From Tsuneonella rigui (GTDB lineage Bacteria; Pseudomonadota; Alphaproteobacteria; Sphingomonadales; Sphingomonadaceae), in the NCBI RefSeq assembly GCF_003958625.1, contig NZ_RSEL01000029.1, positions 1 to 64,000 on the forward strand: a stretch of 64,000 bases of DNA, written 5' to 3'. Below the pieces are notes generated by a model, which saw nothing but the letters and a program-made list of their open reading frames with translations, ran no database searches and was not told where the DNA came from. Both the position numbers and the translations under genes were made by a program. This document shows positions 49,691 to 64,000 of this stretch, in pieces. Position 1 is the stretch's first letter. Each line of letters starts with the position of its first letter.

Positions 49691-49971
49691 CAGTAGGGCC
49701 GGATGCTCTGGAGCACGATAATGATCGCGTAGATCGCCAGCAGGAGCACCATCGGCGAGAAGTCGATCGCCCCGGTATCGGGCAGGAAACGCCGGATCGG
49801 CCGCAGCAGCGGCTCGAACAGCCGGGCGATCGCATCGTGCACCGCGACGAAGAACGTGTTGTCGCGCCCGATCACGTTGAAGCTGAACAGCAGCCCGATG
49901 ATGAACCAGATGATGACGAGCATGTTCGCCGTGTTGGCGATCATGATGAAGATCTGGATCAGCGCGTCCAT
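49690..49971 (-). CDS. YggT family membrane protein
   Basis: 93 residues with two hydrophobic segments (about 8-32 and 70-90) separated by a conserved amphipathic stretch ([30 protein letters not shown]), which is the YggT signature. E. coli YggT is associated with osmotic protection, and other homologues are involved in division or photosystem assembly. It sits between argB and folD and is translationally coupled to folD. Confidence 0.95.
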   Translation of the reverse strand: MDALIQIFIMIANTANMLVIIWFIIGLLFSFNVIGRDNTFFVAVHDAIARLFEPLLRPIRRFLPDTGAIDFSPMVLLLAIYAIIIVLQSIRPY

Positions 49972-50043
49972 CGGGTCCTCTTGGAGAAGTTGCCTCGCCC
50001 CTCTAGCCGAGGGGCGGCAGGTGTATCAACGGTCTAATACGGT

Positions 50044-50940
50044 TTAGCTCGCCCGGATCAGCGTGCCCGCGCCGCTTGCGGTGAAGAATTCGAGCAGCAT
50101 CGCGTGCGGGACTCGCCCGTCGAGCACTACCGCCGCCTCGCACCCGGCCTCGACCGCATGAACGCAGGTCTCGAGCTTGGGGATCATGCCGCCGCTAATC
50201 GTCCCGTCGCCACGCAGGCGGGCGATGTCGGTGGGGGTGAGATCGGTCATCAGCGCGCCGCTCTTGTCGAGCACGCCGGCTACGTCGGTCAGCAAGAACA
50301 GCCGCGCTGCACCCAGCGCGGCGGCGATCGCGCCCGCCATGGTGTCGGCGTTGATGTTGTAGGTGTGACCGTCCTCGCCCGCGCCGATCGGAGCGATCAC
50401 CGGGATCATCCCGGCGGCGACTGCGGTGTCGATCAGCGCGGTATCGACCCGCGCCGGCTCGCCGACGTAGCCGAGGTCGACCGCCTGCTCGATGTTGCTG
50501 TCGGGATCCTTAGTGGTGCGCTGGACCTTGGTCGCGGTGACCAGCCCGCCATCCTTGCCCGATACGCCGAGCGCCTTGCCACCGGCCTGGGCGATCCAGC
50601 CGACCAGTTCCTTGTTGATCGCGCCCGATAGAACCATCTCGGCGATCTCGGCGGTCGCCTTGTCGGTCACCCGCAGGCCGTCGACGAAGGTGCTCTCCAC
50701 GCCGAGCTTCTTGAGCATGGCGCCGATCTGCGGCCCGCCGCCGTGGACCACCACCGGGTTGATGCCGACCGCCTTCAGCAGCACCACATCCTCGGCGAAG
50801 TCTCGCGCGGCTTCGGGATCGCCCATTGCGTGGCCGCCGTACTTCACCACGAAGGTGCGGCCGGCATAGCGCTGGAGATAGGGCAGCGCCTCGATCAGCA
50901 CTTCGGCCTTGGCCAGCGTGGCCTGGTTATCGACGGTCAT
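50044..50940 (-). CDS. argB: Acetylglutamate kinase
   Basis: Second step of arginine biosynthesis, phosphorylating N-acetylglutamate. 298 residues. The amino acid kinase motifs are [10 protein letters not shown] (conserved Lys), [54 protein letters not shown] and [10 protein letters not shown]. The N-terminal helix typical of arginine-sensitive hexameric forms (about 1-25) is present, so feedback inhibition is likely. It is the first gene of the minus-strand group with yggT and folD. Confidence 0.97.
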   Translation of the reverse strand: MTVDNQATLAKAEVLIEALPYLQRYAGRTFVVKYGGHAMGDPEAARDFAEDVVLLKAVGINPVVVHGGGPQIGAMLKKLGVESTFVDGLRVTDKATAEIAEMVLSGAINKELVGWIAQAGGKALGVSGKDGGLVTATKVQRTTKDPDSNIEQAVDLGYVGEPARVDTALIDTAVAAGMIPVIAPIGAGEDGHTYNINADTMAGAIAAALGAARLFLLTDVAGVLDKSGALMTDLTPTDIARLRGDGTISGGMIPKLETCVHAVEAGCEAAVVLDGRVPHAMLLEFFTASGAGTLIRAS

Positions 50941-51183
50941 CGGGCGGTTCCTCGCGCGCGGTAGTCGCGGCGGCGCTTAGCGGCTCACATGGGCAAGGGA
51001 AAGCATTGCGCGACTGTGGCTGGAAGGACACGAAGTGCACGCGCCGGATAGAGCGAGGACAGCTTAGTGCCCGCCGCTGCGGGACAAATTCTCTCGCGCC
51101 GCTTCGCCTGTGGGGCGGTTGCGAAGCGAAAGCGCACGGTGTTAGACGCAGCTCGTCCAAAACATACAAAAGACGGGTCGGTA

Positions 51184-51615
51184 GTGCAGGATTTCAGGGA
51201 CCGCCTAGAAGCGGCCTACGACGCTTGGGGGGAAAGCGGCGGCACCACGCCCGCGCAGTTCTTCGAGCTGATGGACGAGGCGATCGAGTTCCACTCGGTC
51301 CTCGAGCGCGAATTCCCGAGCGATGCCGTGAGCGGGCCGTTCTGCGGCAAGGCGGCCGTGATCGGCTACTGGACCGCGATCGCCGAAAGCTGGGAGATGC
51401 TCTCCAGCCGGACCGAGGCGGTGGTCGGCGAAGGCGATCGGATCGTGTGGATCGGCCGGGTGCGCTGGCGCCATCGGCGTACGCTGCGCGAGCTGGAAAC
51501 GCCGAAGATCGATGTCTGGACCGTGTGGCAGGACCGCGCGATCCGCTACTATGAGATGATCGACAGCGCTTCTTACGCCCGGGCGGTCGAGCACCCCGTG
51601 CGCGAACAAGCTTAA
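51184..51615 (+). CDS. Nuclear transport factor 2/SnoaL-like protein
   Basis: 143 residues when started at GTG 51184 (VQDFRDRLEAAYDAWGESGG). Upstream in-frame sequence back to 51067 is open but lacks domain character. The pattern of one long helix, AVIGYWTAIAESWEMLSSRTEAVVGEGDRIVWIGRVRWRHRRT and a final strand IDVWTVWQDRAIRYYEMIDS fits the NTF2-like/SnoaL cone fold. Function and ligand are unknown. The ribosome binding site is weak (GACGGG). The 243 bp before it, back to argB, hold no gene I can support. Confidence 0.7.
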   Translation: MQDFRDRLEAAYDAWGESGGTTPAQFFELMDEAIEFHSVLEREFPSDAVSGPFCGKAAVIGYWTAIAESWEMLSSRTEAVVGEGDRIVWIGRVRWRHRRTLRELETPKIDVWTVWQDRAIRYYEMIDSASYARAVEHPVREQA

Positions 51616-51708
51616 CGCGTTCTCAACCTTGCGCTGTCATTGCGGGATGCGCGGTCTGCCGATTCCGCGCCCGACCTGGGCCGGAGGCGATCGCGAGGGA
51701 GACGCTCG

Positions 51709-51855
51709 ATGGCGCAGGCCGACAGCGATCAGGGACGCGTGGAGCGCAAGTCCGACCGCCGCGGCGACGATCGCCGGGTCGAGCAGGTCAAGTTTGCCGG
51801 TTCCGACCGCCGGGAAGCCGAGCGCCGCTCGGGCGGCGACCGCCGGGACGCCTGA
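51709..51855 (+). CDS. 48-residue Asp/Arg-rich small protein
   Basis: Starts at ATG 51709 with AGGGAG upstream. The sequence is dominated by short DRR repeats (KSDRRGDDRRVEQ, GSDRREAERRSGGDRRDA), so it is probably disordered and very polar. Codon positions fit the genome and similar short DRR proteins are known to me from sphingomonads, but no function is assigned. It could be a chance open frame. It converges with the following lipoprotein gene, with only 4 bp between them. Confidence 0.5.
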   Translation: MAQADSDQGRVERKSDRRGDDRRVEQVKFAGSDRREAERRSGGDRRDA

Positions 51856-51859
51856 GTTT

Positions 51860-52336
51860 CTACTGCGAGAACAGCAGCACGCTGTGACCGCCGCCTGAGA
51901 TTAGAATGCCGTTCTGCTCAGTCCGCGCGACGCTGGTCGCCGCGTCGAGTGCGCGCGTGACTTCGGCGATGCGCGGCGGTGGGGCGATCGTGCAGACTGG
52001 CGGCGGCATCTCGCCCGGTTTGGGGGCATTGAGCGCAGGGCCGAACGCGATCTTGTCACCCTCGACGCGATAACTGCGCACGATCCACGCGCAGCGCGGG
52101 TCCCACCACAGCTCCTGCGCGCTGCCGCTCAGCGCGAGACCGTAGGGTTCATTGAACTCCGCGCCGTCGATCCCCGCGACGCGCCAGGCGCCTTCGAGCG
52201 TAGTGACCGGTGAGACACGCGACGGCGTCTCGGAACTAACCTCCGTGCTCTGGGCAGGTTTCGGGGCGGGCGCGTCGGGCTGCGGCTGACAAGCCGCGAG
52301 AACGGCGGACGACAACAAGACGATCGGCAAGCGCAT
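51860..52336 (-). CDS. Putative lipoprotein with META/HslJ-like domain
   Basis: 158 residues from ATG 52336: MRLPIVLLSSAVLAAC is a lipoprotein signal (Cys16), followed by a Pro/Ala-rich linker. The segment LEGAWRVAGIDGAEFNEPYGLALSGSAQELWWDPRCAWIVRSYRVEGDKIAFGP has the layout of a META/HslJ domain (LxGxW start, a Cys in the central turn, a strand ending in F). The match is by pattern only. An upstream extension to 52486 runs through the rpoC terminator and is not coding. Confidence 0.7.
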   Translation of the reverse strand: MRLPIVLLSSAVLAACQPQPDAPAPKPAQSTEVSSETPSRVSPVTTLEGAWRVAGIDGAEFNEPYGLALSGSAQELWWDPRCAWIVRSYRVEGDKIAFGPALNAPKPGEMPPPVCTIAPPPRIAEVTRALDAATSVARTEQNGILISGGGHSVLLFSQ

Positions 52337-52371
52337 CCCGCCAAGCTGGCGCCTTGCGCCGCAAAAGAAAA

Positions 52372-52397
52372 GCCCCGCCGGATCGCTCCGGCGGGGC
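52372..52397 (-). terminator. Intrinsic terminator of the rpoBC operon
   Basis: Perfect 11-bp stem GCCCCGCCGGA (52372-52382)/TCCGGCGGGGC (52387-52397) with a 4-base loop. On the minus strand it is followed by TTTTCTTTT. It lies about 25 bp after the rpoC stop and overlaps the upstream region of the convergent-side lipoprotein gene. Confidence 0.9.
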
Positions 52398-52421
52398 CAA
52401 TCTTGGGTCAGGCGAAAAGGG

Positions 52422-56735
<4,314 letters not shown>

Positions 56736-56798
56736 GACTTTTTTCCCTTGGGGGAGAATTCTCTTTGGCGATCGGGGGGGGGCCGAAGCCCCGCTCCC

Positions 56799-60986
<4,188 letters not shown>

Positions 60987-61199
60987 GGAGGAGTGTTCGC
61001 CTTCTAGTCGCCGCCGGTGAGCGGCTCGTTTCATGTCCCGCGCGGGCGGGAAACCACGGACGCCAAAAGACCGCAGCAAGGCGCACCTCACCCGGGGCCC
61101 AACTGCGGTTTGCGTCGCGATTATGGAAACGCCGCTTCCATCCTGGGCCCGATTCCCGCGCATGAACCGGACCGTGCTCGAAGCGTGCGGTCGGGCGGC

Positions 61200-61228
61200 C
61201 ATATAGGGAGGCGGCCCGCGCGAGTCAA
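61200..61228 (-). promoter_or_regulatory. Predicted strong promoter of rpoBC
   Basis: Minus-strand TTGACT (61228-61223), exactly 17 bp, then TATATG (61205-61200). It is the best sigma-70-type promoter in the window. It would give an rpoB leader of about 205 nt (60987-61193), GC-rich with a CCCGC/GCGGG hairpin near 61036-61050. The rest of the 399-bp gap 60987-61385 holds only this leader and the AT-rich operator region of the next operon. Confidence 0.7.
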
Positions 61229-61299
61229 ACGGGCGGCGAACACGCGGCCCTCGGGATCAGAACGGCAAACGTTTTGATTTTCCGTTTTTCAATCAGCGT

Positions 61300-61355
61300 A
61301 ATATCGTTTTTCGATATTTATCGATTGACGATATGTTGAATCGTCTTTATCGATA
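61300..61355 (+). promoter_or_regulatory. Cluster of TATCG palindromes, probable operator of the downstream regulator
   Basis: AATATCG-TTTTT-CGATATT (61300-61318), TATCG-ATTGA-CGATA (61319-61333), GACGAT-N7-ATCGTC (61327-61345) and TATCGATA (61348-61355) lie in a row in a markedly AT-rich stretch. All share the half-site (A)TATCG. A candidate promoter TTGACG (61325-61330), 17 bp, TATCGA (61348-61353) is overlapped by the palindromes, so binding would repress it. The likely ligand is the Cro/CI-type protein encoded at 62077. Confidence 0.6.
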
Positions 61356-61385
61356 ATCGGCATCAACCTTATTGGAGATCGAGAA

Positions 61386-61514
61386 ATGAGCCGTACCGCT
61401 TCCAACCTCGCCGCACTGGTCTTCGCGCTGGTGCTGACCACCGTGACCTTCCAGCAGGCGCTGACCATGCCCGGCACCGCGCGCCCGGCCCCTACCAGCG
61501 CCATCCTGGCTTAA
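61386..61514 (+). CDS. 42-residue single-pass membrane peptide
   Basis: ATG 61386 with ribosome binding site TTGGAG 8-9 bases upstream. The sequence is MSRTASNLAALVFALVLTTV followed by TFQQALTMPGTARPAPTSAI and LA. One hydrophobic helix (residues 7-21) is followed by a Pro/Ala tail, and it may be an uncleaved signal anchor. Similar short proteins are familiar to me from sphingomonads next to DUF2975 genes, but the function is unknown. It is first in an operon with the DUF2975 gene, 26 bp downstream, and the regulator gene. Confidence 0.65.
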   Translation: MSRTASNLAALVFALVLTTVTFQQALTMPGTARPAPTSAILA

Positions 61515-61540
61515 ACCTCGGCAGCAACAGGGAGATCGCC

Positions 61541-62077
61541 ATGTCCATCCGTCCCCGAGACCCGCTGCTTGCCGTCGCACGCGTGGTGACCTGGTTTTTC
61601 ATCGTCGTCTTAGCGCTTACCGGCGCCGCGATGCTCGTCGCCGCACCCGTGGTCGCCTTCAACAACGCCACTGTGATCGCCGAACTCGCCAAGGAAGGCG
61701 TAAAGGTGGGCAGCGAGGTCACTTTCGTCGCGGTCATGGTCCTGCTCGGCGTCGCCGTCCTCATGGGCCTCGCCGTGTGGTTCCTGCGCCTGCTGCTCAA
61801 GCTGATCGATAGCGTCGGCGAAGGCGATCCGTTTGCGCCCATCAATGCCGTGCGGCTCAACCGCATGGCCTGGTTGAGCCTCGCCGGATACGTCAGCGCG
61901 ATCCCGGTCGCCGCGATGATCATGTGGCTCGCCAGCATCGCTCGCGAAGCTCACGCCGAAGTGCAGTCCGATTTCGACCTCGGCGGCAGCCTGCTACTAC
62001 CGCTCATCCTGTTCATCCTCGCCCGGGTGTTCCGCCACGGCGCCGCGATGCGCGAAGACCTCGAAGGGACCGTGTGA
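61541..62077 (+). CDS. DUF2975 membrane protein
   Basis: 178 residues with four membrane helices (about 14-40, 60-85, 108-130, 145-165). DUF2975 marks are GEGDPFAPINAVRLNRMAWL in the loop after helix 2 and the C-terminal LILFILARVFRHGAAMREDLEGTV. Members are usually paired with a small Cro/CI-type regulator, as with the Bacillus YoaS-YozG pair; the role is unknown. Here the stop overlaps the regulator start by one base (TGATG). Confidence 0.88.
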   Translation: MSIRPRDPLLAVARVVTWFFIVVLALTGAAMLVAAPVVAFNNATVIAELAKEGVKVGSEVTFVAVMVLLGVAVLMGLAVWFLRLLLKLIDSVGEGDPFAPINAVRLNRMAWLSLAGYVSAIPVAAMIMWLASIAREAHAEVQSDFDLGGSLLLPLILFILARVFRHGAAMREDLEGTV

Positions 62078-62304
62078 TGCCCGCCGAAGAAGGAACCAAC
62101 ATCGTGGTCACACTCGACGACCTGCTCCACGCGCGGCGCATGACCCTGACCGAACTGGCCGAGCGGGTGGGACTGACCCTCGCCAACCTGTCGATCCTCA
62201 AGACCGGCAAGGCCAAGGCGATCCGCTTCTCCACCCTCGAAGCGATCTGCCGGGAGCTGGAGTGCCAGCCGGGCGACCTGCTCTCCTACCAGCCCGCCGC
62301 CTGA
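62077..62304 (+). CDS. Cro/CI-type helix-turn-helix regulator (YozG-like)
   Basis: 75 residues, essentially one HTH domain: VTLDDLLHARRMTLTELAERVGLTLANLSILKTGKAKAIRFSTLEAICRELECQPGDLLSYQP. TLTELAERVGLTLANLSILKTG is the HTH; LEAICRELECQPGDLLSY is the closing helix typical of the YozG/HTH_26 group. It is coupled to the DUF2975 gene. It probably binds the TATCG palindromes upstream of the operon and autoregulates it. A hairpin follows at 62330-62363. Confidence 0.9.
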   Translation: MPAEEGTNIVVTLDDLLHARRMTLTELAERVGLTLANLSILKTGKAKAIRFSTLEAICRELECQPGDLLSYQPAA

Positions 62305-62329
62305 CCTGTCCCCCAGGCAGCAGGCACCA

Positions 62330-62363
62330 TCCCGCCGGACCGCATGAAGCCGGTCCGGCGGGA
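62330..62363 (+). terminator. Probable terminator of the DUF2975 operon
   Basis: Perfect 12-bp stem TCCCGCCGGACC (62330-62341)/GGTCCGGCGGGA (62352-62363) with a 10-base loop. The T tract is poor (ACTTTG), so termination may be partial. Confidence 0.55.
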
Positions 62364-62413
62364 ACTTTGTCCAAATGTGGCGATTTAGTGGCAGACCCAA
62401 TCAGGAGATCACC

Positions 62414-62749
62414 ATGAAGAAGCTTGCTCTTTTCGCCGCCCTGCCGCTCGCGCTCGGCCTTGCCGCCTGCGGCGACAGCACCCCCGATGCGGCCGACGGT
62501 ACCGCCACCGACGCCGCCGCGGCGACCTCTACCGACGATGCGATGGCGACCGACACCAGCGCGGTCGGCCCGACCGACACCACTCCGGCCGCCAATGCGA
62601 CCGACACGATGAGCGCCAAGCAGCTCGACACCACCGCCGAGAACCTCGAGAAGCAGGCCGACAAGGTCGAGGACACCAGCGAGGCCGAGGCCGACCGCCT
62701 CGAAGCCCAGGCCAAGGCGCTGCAGGAAAAGCGCGACGCCAAGGACTGA
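62414..62749 (+). CDS. Asp/Thr/Ala-rich lipoprotein
   Basis: 111 residues from ATG 62414, ribosome binding site AGGAGA. MKKLALFAALPLALGLAAC is a lipoprotein signal (lipobox LAAC, Cys19). The mature protein is low-complexity (Asp, Thr, Ala) until about residue 70, then a charged helix (LDTTAENLEKQADKVEDTSEAEADRLEAQAKALQEKRD), probably a coiled coil. Same style as the lipoprotein at 30015. No function known. A terminator follows at 62801. Confidence 0.78.
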   Translation: MKKLALFAALPLALGLAACGDSTPDAADGTATDAAAATSTDDAMATDTSAVGPTDTTPAANATDTMSAKQLDTTAENLEKQADKVEDTSEAEADRLEAQAKALQEKRDAKD

Positions 62750-62800
62750 CCCGCGCATCGTATACGGCGCGCGCGGCTTGACTCCGCGCCGCTTTCCTCT

Positions 62801-62830
62801 AGAGGCCCGCCCCGTCCGGCGGGCCTCTTT
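62801..62830 (+). terminator. Intrinsic terminator before the rplJ leader
   Basis: Perfect stem AGAGGCCCGCC (62801-62811)/GGCGGGCCTCT (62818-62828) with a 6-base loop and TTT at its end. It separates the lipoprotein gene from rplJ. Confidence 0.75.
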
Positions 62831-62860
62831 GCATTTGCAATCGGTCCATCGGCGTCCGTC

Positions 62861-62930
62861 CAAGACAGCTGGTGCCCCGGAATTTATCCGAGGCTTAATC
62901 TCCAGCCTAGGCGGGGAAACGAGATTTACC
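62861..62930 (+). promoter_or_regulatory. Probable ribosomal protein L10 leader of rplJL
   Basis: The 250 nt before rplJ (62831-63081) hold no gene. The segment CAAGACAGCTGG...CTTAATCTCCAGCCTAGG (62861-62910) can form GCTGG (62868-62872)/CCAGC (62902-62906) with an inner CCCCGG/CCGAGG stem. A very similar AAGACAGC..TTAATC..CCAGCCTAGG block is familiar from alphaproteobacterial rplJ leaders, where L10(L12)4 binds its own mRNA. The assignment is from memory of that pattern. No clear promoter was found; TTGACT at 62778 has a poor -10. Confidence 0.5.
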
Positions 62931-63081
62931 GGCGGAGCGCTTCGGCCCTCCTGCCCTCAACGTGCTTCGGCGCGCTCCTTCCCCATCGATGGACTCGCCC
63001 ACCCGTGCATTCGCACGCGTGGCAACGTGAGCCGGTCGCGGCCGCCTTCGGGCATCCGCGATCATGAGTAAGGAGCAAGGC

Positions 63082-63597
63082 ATGGATCGTTCGCAGAAAG
63101 CCGAATCGGTCGCATCGCTCAACGCGGTCTTCAACGAGGTCGGCGTGGTGGTCGTCACCCGCAACCTCGGCATGTCGGTGGGTCAGTCCACCGGCCTGCG
63201 CACGAAGATGCGTGAAGCGGGCGCGACTTATAAGGTCGCGAAAAACAGTCTGGCCACCATCGCCCTGAACGACACCCCCTACAAGGGCCTCGAGACTTAT
63301 CTCGAGGGTCCGACGGGCCTCGCCTGGTCGACCGACCCGGTGGCGGCGGCGAAAGCCGTGGTGGACTTCGCCAAGACCAACGACAAACTCGAAATCGTCG
63401 GTGGTTCCATGGGCGGGCAATTGCTCGACGAAGCCGGCATCAAGGCACTCGCCTCGCTGCCCAGCCTCGACGAGCTGCGGGCAAAGCTCATCGGCCTGGT
63501 CAATGCACCCGCCACCAAGGTGGTGCAGCTGGTCAACGCCCCCGCGAGCAAGCTCGCCCGTGTATTTGGCGCCTATGCGGCCAAGGACGCGGCGTAA
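63082..63597 (+). CDS. rplJ: 50S ribosomal protein L10
   Basis: 171 residues from ATG 63082 (MDRSQKAESVASLNAVFNEVG), with AAGGAG correctly spaced; an ATG at 63064 would be without ribosome binding site. L10 forms the stalk base that anchors L7/L12 dimers. VVVTRNLGMSVGQSTGLRTKMREAGATYKVAKNSL is the rRNA-binding N-terminal domain, and the C-terminal helix (PASKLARVFGAYA) binds L12. The start lies on the plus strand, away from rpoBC. Confidence 0.98.
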   Translation: MDRSQKAESVASLNAVFNEVGVVVVTRNLGMSVGQSTGLRTKMREAGATYKVAKNSLATIALNDTPYKGLETYLEGPTGLAWSTDPVAAAKAVVDFAKTNDKLEIVGGSMGGQLLDEAGIKALASLPSLDELRAKLIGLVNAPATKVVQLVNAPASKLARVFGAYAAKDAA

Positions 63598-63665
63598 GAC
63601 TTTTTTCGACTACGCAAACAATCATTGGGGCACTGCCCCGGACCTAAACACTGGAGTGAAACATC

Positions 63666-64000
63666 ATGGCCGATATCGCCAAGCTTGTTGAAGACCTTTC
63701 GAAGCTGACCGTCCTCGAAGCCGCCGACCTCGCGAAGGCGCTGGAAGAAGCCTGGGGCGTGAGCGCCGCTGCCGCCGTGGCCGTTGCCGCGCCGGCCGCC
63801 GGTGGTGACGCCGGTGGCGCCGCCGCCGAAGAGCAGACCGAGTTCGACGTCATCCTGACCGGTGACGGCGGCAAGAAGATCCAGGTGATCAAGGAAGTCC
63901 GCGCCATCACCAACCTCGGCCTGACCGAAGCCAAGGCGCTCGTCGAAGGCGCGCCCAAGGCGATCAAGGAAGGCGTCAACAAGGCGGAAGCCGAAGAGAT
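63666..64000 (+). CDS. rplL: 50S ribosomal protein L7/L12 (3' end outside window)
   Basis: Starts at ATG 63666 with GGAGTG upstream; 111 codons are visible of about 125. N-terminal dimerisation domain [28 protein letters not shown], Ala/Gly hinge (31-55), and the C-terminal factor-binding domain [46 protein letters not shown]. The 68-bp gap to rplJ has a GGGGCA-C-TGCCCC hairpin (63628-63640) after a T run. Confidence 0.97.
   Translation, partial: MADIAKLVEDLSKLTVLEAADLAKALEEAWGVSAAAAVAVAAPAAGGDAGGAAAEEQTEFDVILTGDGGKKIQVIKEVRAITNLGLTEAKALVEGAPKAIKEGVNKAEAEE

Noticed and set aside
50941-51169. 80-codon minus-strand open frame upstream of argB
   Set aside because: The composition is not like neighbouring genes, no ribosome binding site precedes it, and it overlaps the likely 5' region of the NTF2-like gene.

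Overview
The window is chromosomal DNA from a high-GC alphaproteobacterium, most likely a member of the Sphingomonadales (sphingomonad or erythrobacter type). The evidence is a CtrA cell-cycle regulator at the left edge, a DUF4167 protein, a CDC48-type AAA ATPase, a PagL-type lipid A deacylase, an HWE/HisKA_2 kinase with CHASE3, an rpoB N-terminus of sphingomonad style, and GC content near two thirds (judged by eye). I see no prophage, insertion sequence, transposase, CRISPR array or rRNA operon. It reads as a core region with some accessory genes.

Layout. 1-3026: ctrA (cut by the window edge), rpoN and lptB on the minus strand. 3191-4980: a small membrane protein and pmbA. 4987-5130: a palindromic intergenic element. 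5137-8344: ppa, a DUF1345 membrane protein and an M61 peptidase (minus). 8440-15546: hisS-prfA-prmC with 4-bp overlaps, then a DUF4167 protein, lnt and metK (plus). 15543-21781: an MFS transporter, a ferritin-like protein, nitronate monooxygenase, a GlcG-like secreted protein and a two-subunit CoA-transferase split by a HAD-like lipoprotein (minus). 22179-24527: the CDC48 ATPase, preceded by an AT-rich stretch ending in a strong terminator. 24524-29823: an MscS channel, an HWE kinase and polA (minus). 30015-31043: a small lipoprotein and an isonitrile hydratase-like protein. 31037-34581: a beta-lactamase-like protein without the Glu166 equivalent, a Pcm-erythromycin esterase fusion, and a host-attachment (eRF1-fold) protein (minus).

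34742-37112 holds a small FlbD-like protein and groES-groEL (minus) with a CIRCE operator and a hairpin-rich 3' UTR. 37231-45443 holds a MATE exporter, pagL, a lipoprotein cytochrome c, a CPA2 cation exchanger, a saccharopine dehydrogenase-like reductase, DoxX and a TonB-dependent receptor. tRNA-Gly(GCC) follows, then CnoX/YbbN, a Lon-N protein, MarC, a lipoprotein, folD, yggT and argB, and three small or poorly known genes. rpoC and rpoB are on the minus strand at 52422-60986. rplJ and rplL are on the plus strand at 63082-64000.

The most unusual feature is the right end. The rplJL and rpoBC genes normally form one co-directional cluster. Here they are divergent, and between them sits a small accessory operon (42-aa membrane peptide, DUF2975 membrane protein, Cro/CI-type regulator) behind an AT-rich promoter filled with TATCG palindromes. 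rpoBC has its own near-consensus promoter. Other points of interest are the Pcm-esterase fusion beside a host-attachment gene, the CoA-transferase operon split by a lipoprotein, a hairpin that encloses the ribosome binding site of the cytochrome c gene, and a candidate 138-nt small RNA upstream of the CDC48 gene.
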